In this document: piece by piece, positions 55,726 through 61,838 of the stretch
Numbering within the stretch: position 1 is the stretch's first letter
How the letters are laid out: each line of letters starts with the position of its first letter
From: an uncultured Rhizobium sp.
Lineage (GTDB): Bacteria > Pseudomonadota > Alphaproteobacteria > Rhizobiales > Rhizobiaceae
Assembly: GCA_945952315.1 (NCBI GenBank)
Contig: CAMFIE010000008.1
Location: 88,769-152,768 of the forward strand
Direction of reading: 5' to 3'
Length of the DNA: 64,000 nucleotides
Position numbers and translations under genes: made by a program
The notes under the pieces: generated by a model
Seen by the model: only the letters and a program-made list of their open reading frames with translations
What the model was told of the DNA's origin: nothing
Databases searched by the model: none

Positions 55726-56184
55726 ATGGTCGTATCGAAATTTCGCAAGAAACCTGTTGTTATTGAAGCCGTGCAAGTTAGAGCTGCTGACTTCAATGGC
55801 GAGACATTCGATCGCTCGCCCTTCAGCGATGATCCGGAATGGCTTATCGATGCGCTGAAAAAGCAGATGATCACGATACACCATAGCGACCGAGATTATG
55901 CGCTGTGGCGTATCAACACGCTGGAAGACGGACCAAACGGAGAGGCCAAGCACATCGCTGAGCCTGGCGATTGGATAATTAAAGGCGTGCACGGCGAGCT
56001 CTATCCATGCAAACCAGATATTTTCGAGAAGACGTATGATCCTATGCCTGACGAGAGTAGTCAAAGCGCTCGGGGTGATATGCTTCAAAGGTACAAAGAT
56101 GCCGTGAAAGCCATAAACCGATCAACGGACGCCGACATAGAAAGAGCGCTTCGCAACAATACTGCCCTGAAAGGCGGTGCGTGA
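55726..56184 (+). CDS. Phage protein of the KFRKKPVVIEA family
   Basis: 152 aa; AGGAG precedes the ATG. SKFRKKPVVIEAVQVRA at the start and PGDWIIKGVHGELYPCKPDIFEKTY in the middle are a well-conserved phage family without known function. The C-terminus ends in ALKGGA, encoded by the repeated junction sequence that also starts the next gene. Confidence 0.82.
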   Translation: MVVSKFRKKPVVIEAVQVRAADFNGETFDRSPFSDDPEWLIDALKKQMITIHHSDRDYALWRINTLEDGPNGEAKHIAEPGDWIIKGVHGELYPCKPDIFEKTYDPMPDESSQSARGDMLQRYKDAVKAINRSTDADIERALRNNTALKGGA

Positions 56185-56423
56185 TGCTGGGCATTTTTTT
56201 ACATAGAATTACAAAGCGCGTCGTGCGAGATGCGGAAGCAGCTGCCAAGCGGGAAAAGGCCTTTGTAGCTTCATTCGCGGCGATAGGACCCTACTGCAAA
56301 GACTGCAAATTTTATCATCGCACTCACGAAATCGACGAAGAAGGGAAGGCGCACCCATTCTTTGAGATCGCTACAGCTGAAGAGGCAAAGTCTCTTGAAG
56401 CCGCCCTGAAAGGCGGTGCGTGA
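56184..56423 (+). CDS. Small phage protein (junction-repeat cassette 2)
   Basis: 79 aa. The start and stop both lie in copies of the 20-bp junction. Contains YCKDCKFYHRTHEIDEEGKAHPFFE, a possible metal site with two Cys and two His, and ends EAALKGGA. No recognised family. Confidence 0.75.
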   Translation: MLGIFLHRITKRVVRDAEAAAKREKAFVASFAAIGPYCKDCKFYHRTHEIDEEGKAHPFFEIATAEEAKSLEAALKGGA

Positions 56424-56809
56424 TGGCCGTATATGTTGACGACGTTCGACATCGATTTGGCACCATGGTGATGTGCCACCTATGGGCCGATACTGACGAA
56501 GAATTGCTCGAAATGGTCGATGCCATCGGTGTGCAGCGGAAGTGGATACAGGGCCATAAGTCCTTGTCTTTCGGAAAGCACCGTGATGCAAGTTGGGTCC
56601 ACTTTGATATTTCTCTCGGAAAGAAAGAGCTGGCGCTTCAACGGGGAGCAATTCTTACCGACAGATTTGGCCCTATTATTCATACAGCCAAGCTCCATAT
56701 TGCTTTCGGAGAAGCTAACAATTTTCCCGATATGGTGGATCGGGCTAAAAAACAGATTGAAAATGTTCAGCGCATCAGGACGCGCGCCGATCTGAAAGGC
56801 GGTGCGTGA
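56423..56809 (+). CDS. DUF4031-like phage protein (junction-repeat cassette 3)
   Basis: 128 aa. AVYVDDVRHRFGTMVMCHLWADTDEELLEMVDAIGVQRKWIQ resembles the small DUF4031 family seen in phages and bacteria. The start and stop lie in junction repeats, ending RADLKGGA. Function unknown. Confidence 0.75.
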   Translation: MAVYVDDVRHRFGTMVMCHLWADTDEELLEMVDAIGVQRKWIQGHKSLSFGKHRDASWVHFDISLGKKELALQRGAILTDRFGPIIHTAKLHIAFGEANNFPDMVDRAKKQIENVQRIRTRADLKGGA

Positions 56810-57417
56810 TGAACCGTAAAGAAAAGGCTGCTGTTTGCGCTCTTATCGCCGAATGGGAATTTGCCTATGGGGGTGGCTCTCAATCTGAAGCTGCCGCCCG
56901 AGGTATGTGCGCCCGCGCTCTGCAACGAGATCTCACTATATCCGAGGAAGACCTATGTTTTTATAGAGCATGGGAGATCGCGAAAATCATAGAAGACCAA
57001 TCTGACGAAGCCTTAGATTTTCTGACCGATGCCATAGAGGACGATTACATGAGCGTCGTCGATATGCTCGATGCTGGAACGCTTCCACGTCAATATAGAT
57101 GCCGAGCGCGCGAAGCGCCGGATGCGCTTTGGCCTCGAAAGCTGCAAGGATCAACTCGCGCACTGTCTCGCCTTCGTCCGTCACATGCGCCAGCACGTGG
57201 CGAACGCATTCAGTGCCTGCCTCGCCACCGGACGCGGCAACGAAAGCCATTTCCGGCACGCGCGGAAGATCGGGCGACTGGCTCCAGATCGCGCGGGCTG
57301 CTCGTGTTCCGAAGATCAGCCGTGCTTCCCGCACTTCGGCCAATGCCTGCCGGCGATCGACCGGAAGCGGCTGTATTTGCGGCGGCGGCGTTAGTTCGCC
57401 ACGCATCCAGGACATGA
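56809..57417 (+). CDS. Phage ORF running into the antirepressor gene (probable fused 3' end)
   Basis: Up to 202 codons from an ATG in the third junction repeat. The first ~90 residues look genuine (MNRKEKAAVCALIAEWEFAYGGGSQSEAAARG ... DQSDEALDFLTDAIEDDYMSVVDML). After about 57080 it reads as an Arg/Pro-rich antisense frame of the convergent antirepressor. The native end, perhaps with another junction repeat, was probably lost by recombination. Confidence 0.5.
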   Translation: MNRKEKAAVCALIAEWEFAYGGGSQSEAAARGMCARALQRDLTISEEDLCFYRAWEIAKIIEDQSDEALDFLTDAIEDDYMSVVDMLDAGTLPRQYRCRAREAPDALWPRKLQGSTRALSRLRPSHAPARGERIQCLPRHRTRQRKPFPARAEDRATGSRSRGLLVFRRSAVLPALRPMPAGDRPEAAVFAAAALVRHASRT

Positions 57418-57712
57418 AGACCCTAATAAGCATCTGACGGACGAATGGAGCCTTCTTTGCATTCGACAGGACCGAGACCGTCAGGGCCTGTTCCATGTTG
57501 AGATGATACTCGGTTGCCTGCTGGTTGCCACCGCGCGCCACGGTGGCGCGCAGTTCACCATACTCCTCCAGCTCCTCAGAATTGCGGTCGATCAGCTTGC
57601 GAATGTCGCGCGAGCGTTCAAAGCCAAGTGCCTCGGCAAGTCTGATATCCAGTATGCGCGCTTCGCCTTCGAAGTCAGTCAGATCGTCAATAGTCAAAAT
57701 ATTGGCATTCAT
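56987..57712 (-). CDS. Phage antirepressor (Ant/Rha-like)
   Basis: 241 aa; AGGAGG precedes the ATG at 57712. N-terminal ILDIRLAEALGFERSRDIRKLIDRNSEELEEYGELRATVARGGNQQATEYHLNMEQALTVSVLSNAKKAPFVRQMLIRVFMSW is the antirepressor DNA/protein-binding domain common in alphaproteobacterial prophages. The C-terminal half is helical. The last ~40 residues (after ALGIYID) are basic and probably not native. It is the second gene after the C4-type RNA. Confidence 0.83.
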   Translation of the reverse strand: MNANILTIDDLTDFEGEARILDIRLAEALGFERSRDIRKLIDRNSEELEEYGELRATVARGGNQQATEYHLNMEQALTVSVLSNAKKAPFVRQMLIRVFMSWMRGELTPPPQIQPLPVDRRQALAEVREARLIFGTRAARAIWSQSPDLPRVPEMAFVAASGGEAGTECVRHVLAHVTDEGETVRELILAAFEAKAHPALRALGIYIDVEAFQHRAYRRRSCNRPLWHRSENLRLRQIGLL

Positions 57713-57714
57713 GC

Positions 57715-57942
57715 TCAAGCCTCCTGGCTGATCTTACTGCGAAACAGGCGGGCATTCGCACGGCTGGCATCGCTCGCCTTGTCGAGCGCAATGTGCAGCA
57801 AAGTCGTCAAATCGTCACGTAAATCAGCGAATTCTGCCTTTTCAAGCTGCTCGCTGCAGACTACGCCGATGCGAAGTAAGCTCGTCAGCTCGGTTAGTGC
57901 GGCATCTGTTTCTTGGGCAGGCAGTTGGAATACATTGCTCAT
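57715..57942 (-). CDS. Small phage protein in the icd position, paralogue of 44721-44915
   Basis: 75 aa; the RBS CTCGGAGAAC lies within the antisense-RNA target. Helical: LTSLLRIGVVCSEQLEKAEFADLRDDLTTLLHIALDKASDASRANARLF. It sits between the C4-type RNA and the antirepressor, the position of icd in phage P1/P7, and its stop is 3 bp from the antirepressor ATG. It resembles the protein at 44721-44915. Function unknown. Confidence 0.75.
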   Translation of the reverse strand: MSNVFQLPAQETDAALTELTSLLRIGVVCSEQLEKAEFADLRDDLTTLLHIALDKASDASRANARLFRSKISQEA

Positions 57943-57945
57943 GGT

Positions 57946-57977
57946 CGGTTCTCCGAGTTAAACGCCGCCACTGTCAA
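57946..57977 (-). promoter_or_regulatory. Target of the C4-type antisense RNA over the RBS
   Basis: Contains TTGACAG (57977-57971) and CTCGGAGAACCG (57957-57946), complementary to CTGTCAA and CGGTCTCCGAG in the RNA just upstream; GCCGCCA/TGGCGGC around the first element forms a local hairpin. Confidence 0.75.
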
Positions 57978-57985
57978 TTGGCGGC

Positions 57986-58050
57986 CGGGCTGTAACGGGT
58001 TGACAGACCGGCTCGGAGACCGGCAGGGCAAAGCCCTCCCACTACGCCCG
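57986..58050 (-). ncRNA. C4-type antisense RNA controlling the antirepressor operon
   Basis: On the minus strand a closing stem CGGGC/GCCCG (58050-58046 with 57990-57986) encloses hairpin AGGGC-TTT-GCCCT and hairpin CCGG-TCTCCGA-GCCGG, then single-stranded CTGTCAA. This is the fold of the C4 RNA of phages P1/P7. The loop TCTCCGAG is complementary to the Shine-Dalgarno region of the gene that follows. Confidence 0.8.
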
Positions 58051-58055
58051 ACCAT

Positions 58056-58078
58056 AAAAAAACGCGCTTGCGCGCGTT
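58056..58078 (-). terminator. Terminator upstream of the C4-type RNA
   Basis: Minus-strand AACGCGC-GCAA-GCGCGTT with seven T; it ends a transcript coming from the right, 6 bp before the C4 fold begins. Confidence 0.8.
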
Positions 58079-58083
58079 GGGCG

Positions 58084-58108
58084 CTCCGAGATCAGTTCCC
58101 GCTGTCAA
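58084..58108 (-). promoter_or_regulatory. Second copy of the C4 target elements
   Basis: TTGACAG (58108-58102) and CTCGGAG (58090-58084) on the minus strand repeat the two elements found before the 57942 start, here just upstream of the terminator. It may be a second pairing site. Confidence 0.55.
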
Positions 58109-58712
58109 TCGGGGCCTTCCCGTGTCTGAAAGGCTTTCGGACGATGCCTTATGTGCGATGACTTGTCAATGCTCCCGTCAATTGTGCCAATCCCCCGCCC
58201 CACGGCTCCATGCCATCGATCGCCATATTCGCACTTGACCATTTCCCCCGCCCCGAGGGCTGAAAAAGTGGAGCCCGCGCGCGCCTTGGAGCCATCGCGC
58301 GGAGAAACTTGAAACGACAAAAAAGCCTTGTGGCCGCGCGCCATTAGCCGCAGTGCCAGTGAACGCGCGGGCACTTGACGCGGCGGGATATGTGACACGG
58401 TCGGGCCTTGCCGAATATTCCGGACCTGTCGGGCGAGGGGGAAAGGCAAAGTTGCCGAGTTGCCAAGCGGTTGCCGAACCGGCAACTGAGAAATCAAACG
58501 AAAACAAGAGCATGACGTGAAAGTTGCCAAGTTGCCGCTTCAATACACAAAGCCTCGCGCGCGCGCGCGATCATATACGCGTGAAAGCATAGGCAACTAA
58601 GCAACTATTCAGGTTATAGATATGATTTTATTCAGGAAAAGGCGGTTGCCGATGAGTTGCCAGCGGTTGCCGAGTTGCCGACCTGATTAAAAAATAGGGA
58701 AAAAATCGAGCC
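58109..58712. other. Control region between antirepressor module and late genes
   Basis: About 600 bp. On the minus strand an open frame at 58178-58543 (121 codons, TTG start, no clear RBS) could be a short phage protein but is not well supported. TTGACA boxes on the minus strand lie near 58161-58168. A (CG)-rich run lies near 58554-58570. The plus-strand late promoter and possibly the packaging start site should be in this region. Confidence 0.5.
58448..58684. repeat. Clustered GTTGCC repeats upstream of the packaging genes
   Basis: At least eleven copies of GTTGCC or its complement GGCAAC, in three clusters (58451-58486, 58523-58538, 58643-58680) plus single degenerate copies near 58592. 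GTTGCCGAGTTGCC occurs twice, at 58451-58464 and near 58667-58680. They end 29 bp before the probable small terminase gene. Confidence 0.8.
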
Positions 58713-59315
58713 ATGGCCGACAAATCCGAAAATCAGGGGCTCTTCGAAGCACACACACCGCCCGCCGCCGCCGCGCCGGATCCGGCTCGAGCTGCCAAGA
58801 TCGGCACCATCGCAGCCGAAACAGAGGCCGCGATGAATGACCTGGCCGTGATGCTGACCGGCGATGCCGAGCCCGAGCAGCAATCCCTCATGCTCGATGA
58901 GATCGACGAACAGCAATCGCTCTTCTCCGGTCCCGTCAAACACGTGGCCGCGATCATCAATGAAAGCCGCCAGCGGGGGCGGGGCCGCCCGAAAGGCAGT
59001 GAAAACAAGGCGAATGCAGAGTTCCGGAACGTGTTGCTGCGCATGGGCTTCAAGCATCCGGGCCTCAACCTAGCTGCGCTGGCCAATGCGTCTCCGAAGG
59101 AACTGGCCAATGAGCTGGCCTGCGACCAGATCGAAGCGCTCAAGCTGATCATGAAGGCAAACGAGCAGCTCTTGCCCTACTTCGAAAGCGCCCGACCGGC
59201 AAAGGTCGAGGTAGAAGACCGAAGGCTTGGCGTCATGGTGATCGGCACCATGGCGACCGCGACCACGACGGAAGCGCGCACAATCGACCTGACCCATGTA
59301 GACAAGCCGGAGTGA
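58713..59315 (+). CDS. Probable terminase small subunit
   Basis: 200 aa. The middle has RGRGRPKGSENKANAEFRNVLLRMGFKHPGLNLAALANASPKELANELACDQIEALKLIMKANEQLLPYFESARPAKVEVE, an AT-hook-like basic motif plus helices as seen in small terminases of alphaproteobacterial podoviruses. The N-terminus is low-complexity. The position before the large subunit supports DNA recognition for packaging. A weak AGGGAAAAAA serves as RBS. Confidence 0.62.
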   Translation: MADKSENQGLFEAHTPPAAAAPDPARAAKIGTIAAETEAAMNDLAVMLTGDAEPEQQSLMLDEIDEQQSLFSGPVKHVAAIINESRQRGRGRPKGSENKANAEFRNVLLRMGFKHPGLNLAALANASPKELANELACDQIEALKLIMKANEQLLPYFESARPAKVEVEDRRLGVMVIGTMATATTTEARTIDLTHVDKPE

Positions 59316-59319
59316 ATGA

Positions 59320-59382
59320 ATTCAATGGGTTAACCGATTGGGCAAATAGTGAGACAGTCTCACGGATATTAAGCCATTGAAT
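59320..59382. repeat. Nested palindrome between the terminase genes
   Basis: Outer arms ATTCAATGGGTTAA (59320-59333) and TTAAGCCATTGAAT (59369-59382), 13 of 14 matched, surround a perfect inner palindrome GTGAGAC-A-GTCTCAC (59349-59363). The inner motif is the same RTGAGAC found six times at the attachment site. Confidence 0.85.
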
Positions 59383-59497
59383 AGATTGAATAGTCAGTTG
59401 ATAGAAAATCAGTTGCAGCATTCGAAGGGCCGGACTTCGCCCGGCTGTTTCAAGCGGGCATCGCGCTACGCGCAATGACTTCGGCCTTGTCCAGTTA

Positions 59498-59558
59498 GGG
59501 CGGCCCCGGCTGGATTTTTCCCCTGCTTCGCAGTTTCAAAATCCAGCCGGGGCCGCCC
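59498..59558. repeat. 21-bp perfect inverted repeat, giant stem-loop between terminase genes
   Basis: Left arm 59498-59518 starts GGGCGGCCCCGGC; right arm 59538-59558 is its exact complement. The 19-nt loop contains an inner CTGC-TTC-GCAG hairpin. No T-run follows in either direction. It is 120 bp before the large terminase gene. Confidence 0.95.
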
Positions 59559-59677
59559 CTTACGGGGGCTGCGCCTCACACACACGAGGCTTTGCCCGAC
59601 TGAACCCACCTGTAGCGGACTTAAGTTGTTTCCATCTGAGGCGGGCGCGGGCGCGCCCACACGCGTACACGAGGGCC

Positions 59678-61255
59678 ATGGGCATGGGCATTGATTTCCG
59701 GAATTATGAGGCTCCTGGTCCAGTTGGTGCGGCTTTCATCAAGTCGAGGGGGCCGATCGATATCATCATGGGCCCTGCGGGCTCCGGGAAAACCGTTGCG
59801 AGCTGCATCAAGGGTCCGCTGCTGGCCGCGTCTTATATGCCGGTTTGCAAGGATGGCTGGGTGCATTTCAAGATCGCTGTGGTTCGTGACACATATCGCG
59901 ATTTCGCCAGAACATTCCTGCAGTCATGGCATGAGCTTTTCCCGCAATCGCACCCATGGACGACTAGCTATGAGGGCGGGCAGGACAGGCCAATCAAGCA
60001 TCGGCTGCAATGGGAGGCCTGGCGCGGAAACGAAAAGATCAAGATCGACTATCAGCTGGAGACCGGCGCCATCGGCGATCACAACGTCGAGGGCTACATC
60101 AAAGGCTATGAGCTTTCGGCTGCATCTGGAAATGAAGTTGATTTGCTCGATGCGCGTGTGCCTGGTCTGCTGTTCCAGCGTACCGGCCGTTATCCGCCGG
60201 TCGAGCAGATTGCGCCGAGTGAGCTCGAGCGGGTCTCGCGCGACGGACGCGCGGCTATGCAGCTTATGGGCCTTACGGTCGGGGAGGGCGAGATCGTTCT
60301 GCCCCGTGTGTTCTGGGGTGATATGAACCCGCCCGATATCGATCATCCCATACTCGTCGAGTGTCTCGAGAAGAAAAATCCGGCCTGGAAGTTCTTTCAG
60401 CAGCCCGGCGGCCTCGAGCCGACAGCTGAAAACCGGAAGGGAAAGCCGCGTTCATCCTACGAGCTCGAGGCTGCTACCCAGCCGGAGCATATCGTGCGGC
60501 GCATGGTTCACGGTCTGCCAGGCTATGCCCAGGACGGCAAGCCGGTTTATCCAGAATTCAACTTGCGAAAGCATGTCTCTGACCAGCAGATCGGCCCGGT
60601 TCATGGATTGCCAATCGGGATCGGTGTCGACGGTGGCGGATCTCCGGCGGCAGTTATCGGCCAGTTCATGGCAAACGGCCAGCTGCGTATCACCGATGAG
60701 CTTGCAGCTGAGCCTGGAACCGGCCCGGCGCGCTTTGCCCAGATGCTGGTTGATCTATTGCTCGATCGATATCGCGGCTGCGCAATCCGGTTTGTTGCGG
60801 GGGATCCGGCAAACTTCCATTCGCCGGACACGCAGGCGGGCGAGCTTTCGTTCATGATGATCATTCAGAAGGCGCTCACGGTTCCCGTTATGCCCGCGCC
60901 GTCGAATGAACCGTCTCTTCGCCAGGAGGCGGTGCGCTGGTACATGGGCGCGCCGATCGACGGCACTACCGAGCGCATGGTTATCAATCCGGATTGCAAG
61001 TTGCTGATCGGTGGTTTTGCCGCGCACTACAAGCTCACCAAGCAGGCAACGGCCAGCGGTACCGACAAACTGGCCGTGGTCAAAAACAAATATTCGCATC
61101 CCCATGACGCCCTGCAGTATCTCTGCCTTTTCCATCGCGGTGCCCATACCGTCATCGAGGAAGCCGGGCGCATGGGACGGCCGGAAAATGTTCACCAGCT
61201 CCGGCGTCAACAGCAAAAGCCGGTGCGGCGGGATTTCAGCGTATGGGATGTTTGA
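59678..61255 (+). CDS. Terminase large subunit
   Basis: 525 aa. The ATPase Walker A is IIMGPAGSGKTVAS near residue 30; the ATPase domain also has VVRDTYRDFARTF. The C-terminal RNase H-like nuclease starts GIGVDGGGSPAAVIGQF (Asp) and has FVAGDPANF and KNKYSHPHDALQY (acidic/His residues). GAGGG precedes the ATG; a second ATG two codons on is possible. It cuts and pumps DNA into the head. Similar to terminases of short-tailed phages. Confidence 0.92.
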   Translation: MGMGIDFRNYEAPGPVGAAFIKSRGPIDIIMGPAGSGKTVASCIKGPLLAASYMPVCKDGWVHFKIAVVRDTYRDFARTFLQSWHELFPQSHPWTTSYEGGQDRPIKHRLQWEAWRGNEKIKIDYQLETGAIGDHNVEGYIKGYELSAASGNEVDLLDARVPGLLFQRTGRYPPVEQIAPSELERVSRDGRAAMQLMGLTVGEGEIVLPRVFWGDMNPPDIDHPILVECLEKKNPAWKFFQQPGGLEPTAENRKGKPRSSYELEAATQPEHIVRRMVHGLPGYAQDGKPVYPEFNLRKHVSDQQIGPVHGLPIGIGVDGGGSPAAVIGQFMANGQLRITDELAAEPGTGPARFAQMLVDLLLDRYRGCAIRFVAGDPANFHSPDTQAGELSFMMIIQKALTVPVMPAPSNEPSLRQEAVRWYMGAPIDGTTERMVINPDCKLLIGGFAAHYKLTKQATASGTDKLAVVKNKYSHPHDALQYLCLFHRGAHTVIEEAGRMGRPENVHQLRRQQQKPVRRDFSVWDV

Positions 61256-61713
61256 CGGTTCGATCGCCTGTCACCATTGACGACTGCCTGACATTCGGCG
61301 GCCCGTGGGGGCGCTTGCGCCGAAACTTCCTGTACATGCGCTCCGTGGGTGAGGCAGTCGTGATCGAGGATGGTGATGGCCCTCTTGCGCTCGCATTTCT
61401 CGTTCCGCTGGTGAGCGGCGAAGTGGAATTCTGCCTATCGATCCTCCCTCGCGCACGCGTGCGCCTGCGCGCGATGGCTCGCCTTGCGCAATTGACCCTC
61501 TCCGGACTGGCCGAAACTGGCGTCGTGGTGGTGTGCCATGTGCTCACGGAAAATTCCGTGGGTGCACGCCTGGCGGCCCTTGTCGGCTTCGAGCGAGATC
61601 ATGGCACCCGATGGCTACTGAAAGGAAAACCATGTCGGGATTGTTCGGAGGCGGTGGTGCCTCAAAGCAAGCGCAGGCAGATGCGCAGAAGTCGCGGGAT
61701 ATCCAGCGTGTAG
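61243..61713 (+). CDS. GNAT-like phage protein
   Basis: 156 aa, starting inside the terminase end. The C-terminal half RLAQLTLSGLAETGVVVVCHVLTENSVGARLAALVGFERDHGTRWLLKG follows the GNAT pattern (V..N..G.RLA...GF). Small acetyltransferase-like proteins sit between terminase and portal in several podoviruses. Its last 82 bp overlap the next gene, and the extra tail may not be conserved. Confidence 0.62.
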   Translation: MGCLTVRSPVTIDDCLTFGGPWGRLRRNFLYMRSVGEAVVIEDGDGPLALAFLVPLVSGEVEFCLSILPRARVRLRAMARLAQLTLSGLAETGVVVVCHVLTENSVGARLAALVGFERDHGTRWLLKGKPCRDCSEAVVPQSKRRQMRRSRGISSV

Positions 61714-61838
61714 CGAATGAGCGGCAGCTGGCAAGTCTCAACAGCCAGAACAACGCGACTATGGCCGGGCAGACGCGCCGGGCCCCGCGCGGTCGCCGCC
61801 TCTTCGAGGGCGATGCCAAGCCGGGAGTGCTCGCCTGA
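61632..61838 (+). CDS. Small phage structural protein, Gly-rich start
   Basis: 68 aa; AAAGGAAAA precedes the ATG. MSGLFGGGGASKQAQADAQKSRDIQRVANERQLASLNSQ, then a basic RRAPRGRRLF. The Gly-rich opening is common in podovirus virion-associated proteins. It overlaps the portal ATG by 1 bp. Confidence 0.72.
   Translation: MSGLFGGGGASKQAQADAQKSRDIQRVANERQLASLNSQNNATMAGQTRRAPRGRRLFEGDAKPGVLA

Larger units (their letters stand above)
56164..56811 (+). repeat. Three identical 20-bp gene-junction repeats
   Basis: CTGAAAGGCGGTGCGTGATG occurs at 56167-56186, 56406-56425 and 56792-56811 (the first two extend to 23 identical bp). Each copy encodes the last residues LKGGA and stop of one gene, provides AAAGGCGG as the RBS, and supplies the overlapping ATG of the next gene. 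Confidence 0.93.

Noticed and set aside
58178..58543. A 121-codon minus-strand protein upstream of the C4-type RNA
   Set aside because: TTG start, no clear RBS, composition driven by the GTTGCC repeats; an Ash/Icd-like protein cannot be excluded but is not supported.
59498..59558. Ordinary rho-independent terminator
   Set aside because: No T-run on either strand, and the stem is far longer than usual.
59466..59660. Small minus-strand ORF over the 21-bp stem-loop
   Set aside because: No RBS and translated through a perfect inverted repeat; structure explains the region better.
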